Source of the DNA: Gammaproteobacteria bacterium
GTDB taxonomy: Bacteria; Pseudomonadota; Gammaproteobacteria; Eutrophobiales; Eutrophobiaceae
Direction: 5' to 3'
Assembly: GCA_024278135.1 (NCBI GenBank)
Contig: JAJRTU010000066.1
Location: 1 to 42,401 of the forward strand
DNA length: 42,401 nt
The position numbers and the translations under genes are program-made. Under the pieces are notes generated by a model. It saw only the letters and a list, made by a program, of their open reading frames with translations, was not told where the DNA came from and ran no database searches. Below are positions 29,003-38,810 of the stretch, piece after piece (position 1 is the first letter of the stretch; every line of letters starts with the position of its first letter).

Positions 29003-30376
29003 ATGCCATCTTCCCGACAAACAGTTCGAGAACACTGGTCGTCCGAAACAACTTTTGTTCTCGCTGCCCTTGGCAGTGCAGTGGGCCTGGGTAATATCTG
29101 GCGCTTTCCCTATGTCGCTGGCGAGAACGGCGGCGGTGCCTTTGTGATCCTCTATCTTTTGCTGGTAATCGGCCTCGGTTTACCCGCCCTGATTGCCACG
29201 ATTATGATAGGTCGACGTGGACAGAGCAGCCCTGTGCATTGTTTTGAAGTCATCGCGAAAGCGGAGAAGCTGAGTCTAAGGTGGACCGGCCTGGGCTGGT
29301 TGCTGGTGCTCAGCGCTTATTTCCTGCTCACTTTCTTCAGCGTTGTGGCCAGTTGGACCTTTGATTACCTAATCAAATCACTGTCAGGTGAATTTAACGG
29401 TCTTAACGCCGCCCGCTCGAATATGCTGTTTAACGAATTGAAAGCCGATCCTCTGCGACTCTCTCTTTGGCATGGATTATTTATGGGGATAACACTTTTT
29501 GTCGTGGGCAAAGGCATTAAAGGAGGCATCGAAAAAGCGATTAAGCTGATGATGCCGGCCTTGTTCTTCCTGTTGCTGATCCTGGCCGTTTATTCTCTGT
29601 CAACGGGAGATGCCGAGGCGGCGCTGCAATTTCTTTTTCAGCCGGATTTTTCAAAACTGACGCCACATGCCGTATTACTTGCTGTGGGCCAGGCAATGCT
29701 CAGCCTGAGTGTAGGCGGTGCCGGCATGCTGGTTTATGGTGCTTACCTGAGTCAGGACGCCTCCATTCCCCGTACCTCAATTGTGATTGCCGGTGTGGAT
29801 ACTCTGGTGGCCCTGCTCACCGGCCTGATCATCTTTCCGGTAGTCTTTGCCTACGGCCTGGAAGCCAGCGCCGGCCCCGGCCTGATATTTGTCACGCTGC
29901 CGATTGCCTTCGGGCAAATGCCCGGCGGCCTGATTTTCGGTGTATTATTTTTCGTTTTGTTATTGCTGGCGGCCCAGACATCGGCCTTTTCCATGTTTGA
30001 GCCCGTGGTGGCCTGGATAGAAGAGAATAAAGGCATATCACGGAAACGAGCAGCCTTGATTACCGGTGTCATTGCCTGGATCATCGGCCTGGCCACCGTT
30101 TTTTCGTTCAATATCTGGAGCGAGGTCAGACCACTCCGGTTTATTGCCAAATTTCAGGATATGTCAATATTCAGAACACTGGAATATCTGGTGACCGCTA
30201 TTGGTATCCCTGTCGGAACATTCATGGTCGCCATATTTGTTGGCTGGGTTATTTCAGAAAAATTGAGAAGTGATGAGTACGGAAACAGTCACACACACTG
30301 GTACACACTGTGGCGCTTCCTGACCCGTTACATCGTTCCTGTCGCTGTGTTAATAATATTCTTTATTAACTTTTAA
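29003..30376 (+). CDS. Sodium-dependent transporter, NSS/SNF family
   Basis: WSSETTFVLAALGSAVGLGNIWRFPYVAGENGGGAF; paralogue of 11803-13185. ATG at 29003. Confidence 0.92.
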   Translation: MPSSRQTVREHWSSETTFVLAALGSAVGLGNIWRFPYVAGENGGGAFVILYLLLVIGLGLPALIATIMIGRRGQSSPVHCFEVIAKAEKLSLRWTGLGWLLVLSAYFLLTFFSVVASWTFDYLIKSLSGEFNGLNAARSNMLFNELKADPLRLSLWHGLFMGITLFVVGKGIKGGIEKAIKLMMPALFFLLLILAVYSLSTGDAEAALQFLFQPDFSKLTPHAVLLAVGQAMLSLSVGGAGMLVYGAYLSQDASIPRTSIVIAGVDTLVALLTGLIIFPVVFAYGLEASAGPGLIFVTLPIAFGQMPGGLIFGVLFFVLLLLAAQTSAFSMFEPVVAWIEENKGISRKRAALITGVIAWIIGLATVFSFNIWSEVRPLRFIAKFQDMSIFRTLEYLVTAIGIPVGTFMVAIFVGWVISEKLRSDEYGNSHTHWYTLWRFLTRYIVPVAVLIIFFINF

Positions 30377-30422
30377 TGAGGCCGATAAAAAAAGTTAAAG
30401 GGCTTGTATAAGGCCTGCATCA

Positions 30423-30511
30423 GCATGAGCGGATAATGGCGCCGACGTTATTCACAGTATGCCCGTGTTCTGTTTCCGCTGATATGCGGAAATTCGGAAC
30501 GGCTGTTCAGC
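30423..30511. repeat. Intergenic repeat copy B (~90 bp)
   Basis: gcatgagcggataa ... gttattcacag ... gcggaaattcggaacggctgttcagc; the last block matches copy A at 23/26 positions. Confidence 0.65.
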
Positions 30512-30531
30512 GGTCGTTCAGATAAAAATGT

Positions 30532-31032
30532 TTATGTCTCCCGTTCATCCCGGATTTCCTCAACCACTTCTTTTACCTTGGCCAGCACCCCGGTAAAAGT
30601 GTCACTGTCATCCAGAGATACGTCCGTAAACAACTTGTCCAGCAATATTTCATACTCCTGTTCCATTTCCTTATAGAGTTTTTTACCTTTACCTGTCAGG
30701 GTGACACAAAATGAACGGCGATCTGTTGGTGTTGGATTCCTTTTAATAAATCCGTCCTCTGATAATCGCTCCGCAATGCCTGTTACATTGCCCTTGGTAA
30801 CCATTAGCCAACTTGACAGTTCACCCATACTCAGACCATCGGGCACGCGATCCAGCGCGGACAACAATTCAAAGCGCGGCAGCGTGGTATCATACTTTTC
30901 CCTGAGCATGATACGGATTTCCTGTTCAACCATTTGTGTACAGGACACTATCCGCAACCACAGTCGCAGACCTTCTTTTTCCCGCGGAATATGCTGCAGT
31001 TTTTTATCTACAATTTGCAGGCGATTCACCAT
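30532..31032 (-). CDS. MarR family transcriptional regulator
   Basis: 166 aa; LPRFELLSALDRVPDGLSMGELSSWLMVTKGNVTGIAERLSEDGFIKRNPTPTDRRSFCVTLTGKG winged helix. Confidence 0.92.
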   Translation of the reverse strand: MVNRLQIVDKKLQHIPREKEGLRLWLRIVSCTQMVEQEIRIMLREKYDTTLPRFELLSALDRVPDGLSMGELSSWLMVTKGNVTGIAERLSEDGFIKRNPTPTDRRSFCVTLTGKGKKLYKEMEQEYEILLDKLFTDVSLDDSDTFTGVLAKVKEVVEEIRDERET

Positions 31033-31079
31033 TGATCTCTACCCTCCGGAATTTCCGAAACCTTGCCGGGTAAGCGTAT

Positions 31080-32234
31080 TCAGGACAACAGCCTGGTGAT
31101 GGCCACACCGATAAACGTGGCGATGGCGTAACCAAAGATGCCGCACATGATTCCCGGCGTGACCAGATTACGCCAGCCCCGCGAAATTGCAATCGCGGCA
31201 GTCACCGCAGGCCCTACCAATGCCGCGCCTGAAGCCACGATGGCATCGGCCAGATCCACCTTGAACAATTTCGCCACCACCAGAACAATGCTCAGATGAA
31301 CGATAATAATAAACATGCCATAGAGAAACAAATTAAATGCAGATGACAGGAACAATGTCGCACTGGTGCCTGCGCCGACAGCGGCAAAAAAGACATACAT
31401 CAGCAACATACCTATATCAAAGTCACCCTGCAGGTTAACAAGCGATTTGGGAAACACATTCGCGATGATAATGGTCAGCACGGTAATAATCAGAATATTA
31501 TAGCGCTCGATATCAAAGTGCTCTCCCAGATAATTCGATATGGCACAGATCATAAAACTGGCCGCGATGGCGGCGCTGACATGCGTGAGACGAAAATGAT
31601 CCAGCTCAGCGCTGTCTGCATGAACCTTCCTGCCTGCGGAAATATCGCTCATCACCGCAGATGGGATCATTTTCACTATCCAGGGAATGGATGGAATGGT
31701 GATTAACATAAGCAGAGCAAGATTACTGACCTGACTGCTGGCACCAATGGCAGCACTGAATTGTTCCGCAGACATCTCCACAGCCTGAGAGACGGCCAGA
31801 AAATTAACCGCACCGCCGATATAGCCGCCGGTATAGACACCCGCCACTTTAGGACCGATATCCCCCAGGTCCATCAGATAAAACCCCAGCACGGCACCGG
31901 TAATCGTCGCCATGCTCGCCACACAAAATACCAGCATAACCTTGCCGCTTTCGCTGAATATTCTGCGCAAATCCGCCTTGAACAACAACATGGGGATGGC
32001 CAGGGGGATCAAGGTCCCGCCGACGAAATCATAGACCGGGCTTTTAAAAGGAATAATATTGAAATTTGACAGGGCCATGCCGGCACTCAGAACCCAGACG
32101 ACACCGGATATTTTTTTACCTATTTCTTTGCTGTCTATCCAGAACCCCAGCCAGGCCATACCAAAAAGTGCAGCGCCCAGCGCAAAAATATTGTCATCGG
32201 CAATTAGCGGCATAGCTGACAGTGTCATATCCAT
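31080..32234 (-). CDS. DUF819 family integral membrane protein (YjcL-like)
   Basis: Multi-TM; GGYIGGAVNFLAVSQAVEMS and SGAALVGPAVTAAIAISRGWRNLVTPGIMCGIFGYAIATF. Confidence 0.87.
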   Translation of the reverse strand: MDMTLSAMPLIADDNIFALGAALFGMAWLGFWIDSKEIGKKISGVVWVLSAGMALSNFNIIPFKSPVYDFVGGTLIPLAIPMLLFKADLRRIFSESGKVMLVFCVASMATITGAVLGFYLMDLGDIGPKVAGVYTGGYIGGAVNFLAVSQAVEMSAEQFSAAIGASSQVSNLALLMLITIPSIPWIVKMIPSAVMSDISAGRKVHADSAELDHFRLTHVSAAIAASFMICAISNYLGEHFDIERYNILIITVLTIIIANVFPKSLVNLQGDFDIGMLLMYVFFAAVGAGTSATLFLSSAFNLFLYGMFIIIVHLSIVLVVAKLFKVDLADAIVASGAALVGPAVTAAIAISRGWRNLVTPGIMCGIFGYAIATFIGVAITRLLS

Positions 32235-32341
32235 TCAGTTTGCTCTGTCGATGATCTTTTATTGATTTTTCTCAGCGAGAATAGACGACACCTTCCACCC
32301 ATCAATTTTGCCTGATTTTCAGTTTTCATCGTACAAGGAAT

Positions 32342-32359
32342 TAGTTTAAGATTAAACTT
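32342..32359 (+). promoter_or_regulatory. Palindromic operator candidate TAGTTTAAGATTAAACTT
   Basis: Contains perfect 7-2-7 inverted repeat AGTTTAA-GA-TTAAACT between divergent DUF819-marR and hisC-like genes. Confidence 0.6.
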
Positions 32360-32390
32360 ATTTTTCGATTTTGTTTAACTAGAACAGAAA

Positions 32391-33506
32391 ATGATGCCAT
32401 CCGAAAAGAATATGACTGCCAAAGTACCGCAGGCGCGTGCCGAGATTCTTGAAATTTCCCCCTATGTACAGGGCAAAAGCGCAATCTCCGGGCAAACGGC
32501 GCCGATAAAATTATCCAGTAATGAGTCCTCTTTTGGCCCCAGCCCCAAAGCCATTGAGGCCTACCAGTCACAGGCCACCGCCCTGCACCGCTACCCCGAT
32601 GGTTCACAGTCGCCATTACGCCAGGCCATTGCCGACATTTACAATCTGGATGCCGATAAAATTATCTGCGGCAATGGTTCAGATGAAATACTCGATTTGA
32701 TCTATCGTACTTATCTTTCGTCCGGCGATGACATCATTCTCAGCGCCAATCATTTTGTGATGTGTGCGCTTTACGCGAAAATACAGGGCGCCAATATTGT
32801 GCTGGCGGGAGAAAATAATTATGTCACCAGTGTCGATGACCTGTTGAGCAAGCTGACACCCGAAACTCGAATGGTCACGTTGGCCAACCCCAATAATCCA
32901 ACGGGAACCTATCTGAATGCAGAACAAATAAGACGGATCCACTCCGGTTTACCCTCTGATGTGCTGTTCGTGATCGATGGTGCTTATGCGGAGTACGTCA
33001 CCTGCGATGATTACGACAATGCATGCGGCCTGGTCGATGAATTCGACAATGTCGTTGTCACCCGTACCTTTTCCAAAATATACGGTTTGTCAGCCTTACG
33101 TGCAGGCTGGGCTTACTGTCCCACAGCCGTTGTTGACATATTGCAACGTATTCGCTCACCTTTCAATGTCAACAGTCCTGCCATGGCAGCGGCCATCGCC
33201 GCTGTCAACGATGTGAATTACATTGACAGGGTTCGTCTGCATACTGCCGACTGGCAACAAAGGATACAAAAAGAACTGGGTGCATTGGGTATCAGGGTGA
33301 TACCCAGTGTCGCCAATTTCTATTTACTGAACTTCAACGAATGCGAGGGCAAGTCGGCCCTTGATGCAGCCGGTTTCCTTGAGACCGAAGGCATCATTCC
33401 CCGCCCTGTCAGCACCAGCGATGGCGATGATGTGCTGAGAATTACAGTGGGACTGGATGCTGAAAACGAAGCGGTGATCAAGGCCCTGACAAAATATATG
33501 TCCTGA
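32391..33506 (+). CDS. hisC: Histidinol-phosphate aminotransferase-like PLP aminotransferase
   Basis: ISPYVQGKS, LSSNESSFGPSPKA, NPNNPTGTY, TFSKIYGLSALRAGW (PLP Lys). True substrate uncertain. Confidence 0.87.
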   Translation: MMPSEKNMTAKVPQARAEILEISPYVQGKSAISGQTAPIKLSSNESSFGPSPKAIEAYQSQATALHRYPDGSQSPLRQAIADIYNLDADKIICGNGSDEILDLIYRTYLSSGDDIILSANHFVMCALYAKIQGANIVLAGENNYVTSVDDLLSKLTPETRMVTLANPNNPTGTYLNAEQIRRIHSGLPSDVLFVIDGAYAEYVTCDDYDNACGLVDEFDNVVVTRTFSKIYGLSALRAGWAYCPTAVVDILQRIRSPFNVNSPAMAAAIAAVNDVNYIDRVRLHTADWQQRIQKELGALGIRVIPSVANFYLLNFNECEGKSALDAAGFLETEGIIPRPVSTSDGDDVLRITVGLDAENEAVIKALTKYMS

Positions 33507-33522
33507 TTCCAGCGTTGCTCTG

Positions 33523-34581
33523 CTAGACGGTCCAGATATCGCCGGAGCGCAGGTGCTTGAAGAAATCCCCCTTGCCCAGCTTCGTCGTCGCCTCTTCAAT
33601 CTGATCATCGAGCAGTTCGCCATAAACGGGCTTGGAAATTTTGCGGAACACCCCCATCGGTACAGGAAATTCTGATTCGTCGAGTTGCGCCAGCAGAAAG
33701 GCCAACGCGGTGCCGGGCGAAGACTCATCGTGTACCAGGATCTCCGAGGCATCGACATCTTTCACATTGACGATTTCCGGTTCCAGTATTCCGGAAGTCG
33801 CACGCCGCAAAGAGATGCCTTTCTCCATATCCTTGCCAAAGAGGATGGGCTCATTGTGTTTGAGAAGTATCTGCCGATCACTTTTTACGGATTTATCCGT
33901 AAATGAACTGTAGGCCTTGTTGTTAAAAACATTACAATTCTGCAATATTTCAACAAAAACGGAACCTTGATGACGTGCTGCCTGTAACAGAATATTACGT
34001 AAATTGCCGGCATCCGTATCCACGGCGCGGGCAATAAAACTGGCTTTGGAGGCAATCGCGATAGACAGGGGATTAATCGGTTTTTCCACCGTACCGAAGG
34101 GACTCGACTTGGTCTTTTTGCCCATCTCCGATGTCGGCGAATATTGCCCCTTGGTCAGACCGTAGATGCGATTGTTGAACAGTAATATCTTTACGTCAAT
34201 ATTGCGTCGCAGACAGTGCATAAGGTGATTACCGCCGATACTCAGACCATCACCGTCACCGGTGATGACCCAGACCTGTAAATCCGGACGGGCTACACGT
34301 AAGCCGGTGGCAATAGTCGGCGCCCGACCATGAATGCTGTGAAAGCCGTAATTGTTCATGTAGTAAGGGAAACGACTGGAACAACCGATACCCGATACGA
34401 AGACAATATTTTCTTTGGGCATATTCAATTCTTCACAGATCTCCGGCATGACACGTTGCATCTGCGCCAGAATGGAATAGTCACCGCAACCCGGGCACCA
34501 GCGTATATCCTGATCAGAGACAAAGTCTTTTCTCTGATAAGACTCGATATGCTTTAAACTGATTTTGGCTTCAACACTCAT
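33523..34581 (-). CDS. korB: 2-oxoacid:acceptor oxidoreductase beta subunit (KorB-type)
   Basis: RWCPGCGDYSILAQMQRV, VSGIGCSSRFPYYMN, GDGDGLSIGGNHLMHCLRRN. Confidence 0.87.
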   Translation of the reverse strand: MSVEAKISLKHIESYQRKDFVSDQDIRWCPGCGDYSILAQMQRVMPEICEELNMPKENIVFVSGIGCSSRFPYYMNNYGFHSIHGRAPTIATGLRVARPDLQVWVITGDGDGLSIGGNHLMHCLRRNIDVKILLFNNRIYGLTKGQYSPTSEMGKKTKSSPFGTVEKPINPLSIAIASKASFIARAVDTDAGNLRNILLQAARHQGSVFVEILQNCNVFNNKAYSSFTDKSVKSDRQILLKHNEPILFGKDMEKGISLRRATSGILEPEIVNVKDVDASEILVHDESSPGTALAFLLAQLDESEFPVPMGVFRKISKPVYGELLDDQIEEATTKLGKGDFFKHLRSGDIWTV

Positions 34582-34610
34582 AAATTTTACTCCCTTGCAG
34601 AATTTCTGAC

Positions 34611-36521
34611 TCAGCCCTGGGCTGCACGCGGGTAATCATGCCCCAACACCTGATAAATTTTTTCTTCCACTTCCGATGTCAACAGCGGCTGCCCCTGGAC
34701 CTTGTTCAAACCGATTATATCGATCAAATATTTTGCCCGCAGCATCATGCGCAGTTGCCCCAGATTCAGCTCCGGTAACAATACCTGCTTGTAGTTGTTT
34801 AACACGGCGCCCAGATTTTTCGGGAAAGGATGGAGATAGCGCAATTGTGCACCCGCCACTGACAGACCCCTGGCCTGGGCCCTCTCGATGGCATGTCGGC
34901 AGGCACCCATCGTACTGCCCCAGCCCAACACCAGCAGATCGCCGGATTGCGGCCCGTGCACGACCAGTTCGGGGATATCCCCGGCAATACCGTCAATCTT
35001 TTGTGCCCGCAGCCTGACCATGCGTTCATGGTTTTCCGAATCGTGACTGACATGACCGGTAATGTCTTCTTTTTCCAGACCGCCGATACGATGTTCCAGC
35101 CCGGGCATGCCGGGCACGACCCACTGCCGGGCCAGGGTCTGCGGATCCCGGGCATAAGGTGCATAGTCCTGCGGGATGCTACAGAAATTATGTTCGAACT
35201 CCGGAAACTCCTCCGGCGCCGGTATGCGCCAGGGCTCTGAGCCGTTGGCCAGATAGCCATCGGATAAAAAGAATACCGGTGTCATGTATTTAATCGCGAT
35301 ACGAAATGCCTCGATGGCCATGGCGAAACATTCACCCGGGCTGGCCGGTGCCACAATGGGTACCGGGCATTCGCCATTGCGTCCGTACATGGCCTGCAGC
35401 AGATCCGCCTGCTCCGTTTTTGTCGGCAACCCGGTGGACGGTCCGCCGCGTTGAATACTGGCGATCACCACCGGCAGTTCCGTCATCACGGCCAGCCCTA
35501 TCGCTTCCGATTTTAACGCGACGCCGGGACCACTGGTGCCGGTCAAACCGAGTGATCCGCCCCAGGCCGCACCGATAGCGATGCCAATCGCTGCAATTTC
35601 ATCCTCAGCCTGGAAAGTCCTGACACCAAAATGACGCAACCGGGACAACTCATGCAGAATGTCGGTGGCCGGTGTGATGGGATAAGAGGCATAAAAAAGC
35701 GAGCGGCCGCTTAATTCAGATGCCGCAAGAAAACCCAGCGCGGTCGCTTCATTACCGGTGATACGCTTGTAGTTTCCCGGCGGCATTTCCGCCTTGCTGA
35801 TACGATAGCGACCGGTAAAGACTTCCACCGTGTCGGAAAAGTTGTATCCAGCCTGCAAGGCCAGCTTATTGGCTTCGGCCAGCTCCGGTTTTTTCGTGGC
35901 AAACAATTGATCAATCCGCTCAACCAGCGCATCCAGGGAACGATCATAAAGCCAGGAAATGATCCCCAGCGTGAACATGTTCTTGCAGAGTTCCGCCTGC
36001 TTCTTGGCCAGCCAGGATTTCTCGACAGCCGCGACAGTCAATGAGGTAATGGGCAAGTCATAGAGTTGATATCCTGCCAGGCTGCCATCCTTGCGTGGAT
36101 CCTGTTCATAGCCTGCTTTCTTCAGGCCCTGCGTGTCAAAAGCATCGTGATTTAAAATCAGGGTGCCACTGCGTCTGACGTCTTTCAGGTGAACTTTCAG
36201 CGCCGCCGGATTAAGCGCCACCAGTACGTCTGGTTTGTCCCCGGGCGTGTGGACATCATAGGATGAAAAATTCAACTGAAAACTGCTGACACCTGCCAGC
36301 GTACCTGCAGGGGCGCGAATTTCGGCGGGAAAATCAGGCAGCGTGCTGATGTCATGTCCCGCTACTGCCGAGTCAATACTGAATATAGCCCCGGTAATCT
36401 GGATACCGTCACCGGAATCACCAGCAAAGCGGATAATGACATTATCTATTTCAAAGATCCCGCCATCCACATTTTTCCTGTTGCCGGTACTTCCGGATCT
36501 CCTATTGCCCTTCTGCGTCAT
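34611..36521 (-). CDS. korA: 2-oxoacid:acceptor oxidoreductase alpha subunit with fused N-terminal gamma domain (KorA-type)
   Basis: RFAGDSGDGIQITGAIF (gamma domain), YPITPATDILHELS, QAEDEIAAIGIAIGAAWGG, GTSGPGVALKSEAIGLAV. Confidence 0.87.
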   Translation of the reverse strand: MTQKGNRRSGSTGNRKNVDGGIFEIDNVIIRFAGDSGDGIQITGAIFSIDSAVAGHDISTLPDFPAEIRAPAGTLAGVSSFQLNFSSYDVHTPGDKPDVLVALNPAALKVHLKDVRRSGTLILNHDAFDTQGLKKAGYEQDPRKDGSLAGYQLYDLPITSLTVAAVEKSWLAKKQAELCKNMFTLGIISWLYDRSLDALVERIDQLFATKKPELAEANKLALQAGYNFSDTVEVFTGRYRISKAEMPPGNYKRITGNEATALGFLAASELSGRSLFYASYPITPATDILHELSRLRHFGVRTFQAEDEIAAIGIAIGAAWGGSLGLTGTSGPGVALKSEAIGLAVMTELPVVIASIQRGGPSTGLPTKTEQADLLQAMYGRNGECPVPIVAPASPGECFAMAIEAFRIAIKYMTPVFFLSDGYLANGSEPWRIPAPEEFPEFEHNFCSIPQDYAPYARDPQTLARQWVVPGMPGLEHRIGGLEKEDITGHVSHDSENHERMVRLRAQKIDGIAGDIPELVVHGPQSGDLLVLGWGSTMGACRHAIERAQARGLSVAGAQLRYLHPFPKNLGAVLNNYKQVLLPELNLGQLRMMLRAKYLIDIIGLNKVQGQPLLTSEVEEKIYQVLGHDYPRAAQG

Positions 36522-36855
36522 AGAAGTCTCCTAACAAATTTGCTCTTGTATAAAGATCGCATTATCACTTATTTCGGCATAAAAATCATATTGTTATTAT
36601 TATCAATTCACAGATAGATTGAATGTTAATTCCGGTTTTATCCGGAAGGCAAATAAAACACTTTTGTCTTTTTACTTCCAGCACAAGACCACTCGAAAAT
36701 TGTGTTTATTCCTCTTCTCATCGACCTGTTGCAACTGCATATTCTTTTGATAAAAGAGAAGAAGAATTCATTCAGTGGTTATACAATAATCCTTCACAAG
36801 CTTGCCAGGTGCGATAATTGATTACCTGAGATAATGTTTACAGGGGATACAGCCA

Positions 36856-37794
36856 GTGTCAAACAATAACGATAACGACAGCATAGCGGATGCCGCCACC
36901 GAGCATTGCGGCATCTTCACCATTGGTCCCGACATTCCCATTATGGGGGCATGGCGTGATATTACCTATGAACCGGTCAGGGATAATATATGGACAGTCA
37001 GTGAAGGCATTTACCGAAGTATTTTCCTTGAGGGAGAAAAAGGCTGTATTGCTTTCGATACGCTGACGACGCCCGGTACCGCTCGGGCCTATGCTGCAGC
37101 GGTCGGACGCGTGTTTCCGAATAAACCTATCCACACCCTTGTTTATTCTCACGATCATCTGGATCACACCGGTTATGCCGCCGATATGGCACCCGAAGCC
37201 GATATTATTGCTCACGATTACGCCAATCGTGTCATTGTCGCCAGACAATCCGATGGGCAGCTTCCTGCCACCGAGGTCTGGCAGGGAGAGCGCAAACAAT
37301 ATTCCATTGATGGCTGTGATTTTGAGTTGATTTATCCGGGCCCGACTCACGGTGACGGCAATGTCGCCGCTTATTTTCCTCAAAGCAAGGTCCTGTTCAT
37401 GGTCGATACGGTCGCCGCCGGCGTCGGTTACTGTTACCTGATGGACTGGCATCTTACCCACTATGTGGATGTCATGCGCCGCTTTCTCAGCCTCGACTGG
37501 GACACCTTTGTTCCCGGCCATTTCTGGATCCTTGACAGAGCGCAGTTCATTGACATTCTCAACTACTGGGAATATCAGATCGAATATGCCCAGCAGGCCG
37601 TTATCGACGGTGTCGATCCGCACGACTGGAAAGGCATCAATCGCTACACAGAAGAGAAACTGGGGCCTTCGGACAAAAACCTGTTTCGTTTTTATGAATA
37701 TGCGGCCATCAACCTCTCACGCTATATGCAGGGCTATCTAAGTGGCGGCTGGGGTATCGAAGGCAACCTCACACCAGACACCTCACCATTATAG
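36856..37794 (+). CDS. MBL-fold metallohydrolase, tandem copy 1
   Basis: YSHDHLDHTGYAADMAP, YPGPTHGDGN, MVDT, VPGHFW: complete set of metal-ligand motifs. Confidence 0.88.
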   Translation: MSNNNDNDSIADAATEHCGIFTIGPDIPIMGAWRDITYEPVRDNIWTVSEGIYRSIFLEGEKGCIAFDTLTTPGTARAYAAAVGRVFPNKPIHTLVYSHDHLDHTGYAADMAPEADIIAHDYANRVIVARQSDGQLPATEVWQGERKQYSIDGCDFELIYPGPTHGDGNVAAYFPQSKVLFMVDTVAAGVGYCYLMDWHLTHYVDVMRRFLSLDWDTFVPGHFWILDRAQFIDILNYWEYQIEYAQQAVIDGVDPHDWKGINRYTEEKLGPSDKNLFRFYEYAAINLSRYMQGYLSGGWGIEGNLTPDTSPL

Positions 37795-37806
37795 GGGCCG
37801 ACAGCC

Positions 37807-38721
37807 ATGAGCGAGAATCGAGGTACATTCAGCCGTGACAGTGCGCAACAATACCTGTCCCATGAACCGGAAATGCAGGTCACAGCACTGTCTGAACGGC
37901 TCTGGACCATCAGTGACGGCAACTGCCGTACGATGTTTATCGAGGCCGACAACAGTATTATCGCATTCGATACATTCGGTACGCCGGGACGGGCCCGCGC
38001 TTACCTGAAGGCAATGACGGCCACCGTCCCCGGCAAAGACGTAAAAACCATTATCTATTCCCATGATCACCTGGATCACTGTGGCTTTGCCGCCGATCTG
38101 GCACCCCGGGCGGAGATCATCGCTGACGATATCTGCGCCAGAGTTATCAAGCTAAGACAGGCGGAGGGACAGTTGACGCCCGGCAGAATCCTCAGCGGCA
38201 ATAAAAACGATATGCAAATCGATGGCGTTGAATTTACCCTGCTCAATCCCGGCCCCACCCACGGTTCGGGCAATATCAGCGCCTGGTTTGTCAAAGAAAA
38301 GATACTGTTTTCTTCCGACACCATTCTGGCCAATGCCAGATACGGTTTCATGCCGGATTATCATATTGCCAATTTTGTGAAATTCATGCGCAGCTTTCTC
38401 GAACTTGAATGGGAGACCTTTGTTCCGGGTCGTTTTGCGCTGAGCGATCGCGCCGGTTTCAAGAAAGGTTGTGATTTTATTGAAGCCGTGCAACTGGAAA
38501 CGCAAAATGCCTTCGCTGAATTTGTGCCGATATGGGCCTTCGAACCTATGCAGGCTTATATCAGCAACAAACTCAGCAAAAAATTCGCTGATCTCGACGG
38601 TTTTGAAGAACACATCGGCCAGACCGCCATTCGTGTCGTCCACCATTATCTGATGGGGGGCTGGGGTCTTGAAGATACCCCTGAAGCTGCCGTGATGCTG
38701 GCGGACACTGTCGACTTATAA
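37807..38721 (+). CDS. MBL-fold protein, tandem copy 2 (altered last His ligand)
   Basis: YSHDHLDHCGFAADLAP, NPGPTHGSGN, SSDT, VPGRFA; 12 nt after copy 1. Confidence 0.88.
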   Translation: MSENRGTFSRDSAQQYLSHEPEMQVTALSERLWTISDGNCRTMFIEADNSIIAFDTFGTPGRARAYLKAMTATVPGKDVKTIIYSHDHLDHCGFAADLAPRAEIIADDICARVIKLRQAEGQLTPGRILSGNKNDMQIDGVEFTLLNPGPTHGSGNISAWFVKEKILFSSDTILANARYGFMPDYHIANFVKFMRSFLELEWETFVPGRFALSDRAGFKKGCDFIEAVQLETQNAFAEFVPIWAFEPMQAYISNKLSKKFADLDGFEEHIGQTAIRVVHHYLMGGWGLEDTPEAAVMLADTVDL

Positions 38722-38810
38722 ATCCTTGCTGCTTTTTGACAGGTGCTTCATTGAACATCAGTTCCGCCTTCCTTTGCCCCTGATTCCAGGATCAACTTCA
38801 TTGACTCTTC

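Noticed and set aside
31047-31057. cggaa-t-ttccg palindrome between DUF819 and marR
   Set aside because: Short, lies within an operon gap and does not match the proposed operator.
32373-32381. gtttaacta next to the 32342 palindrome as an extra operator half-site
   Set aside because: Single half-site in AT-rich DNA; too short to separate from chance.
36623-36817. 64-aa ORF in the korA-MBL intergenic region
   Set aside because: Low-complexity composition, no RBS that I trust, no motif; likely chance ORF in an AT-rich spacer.
36859-37623. Minus-strand ORF (254 aa) opposite MBL copy 1
   Set aside because: Antisense shadow of an intact MBL gene.
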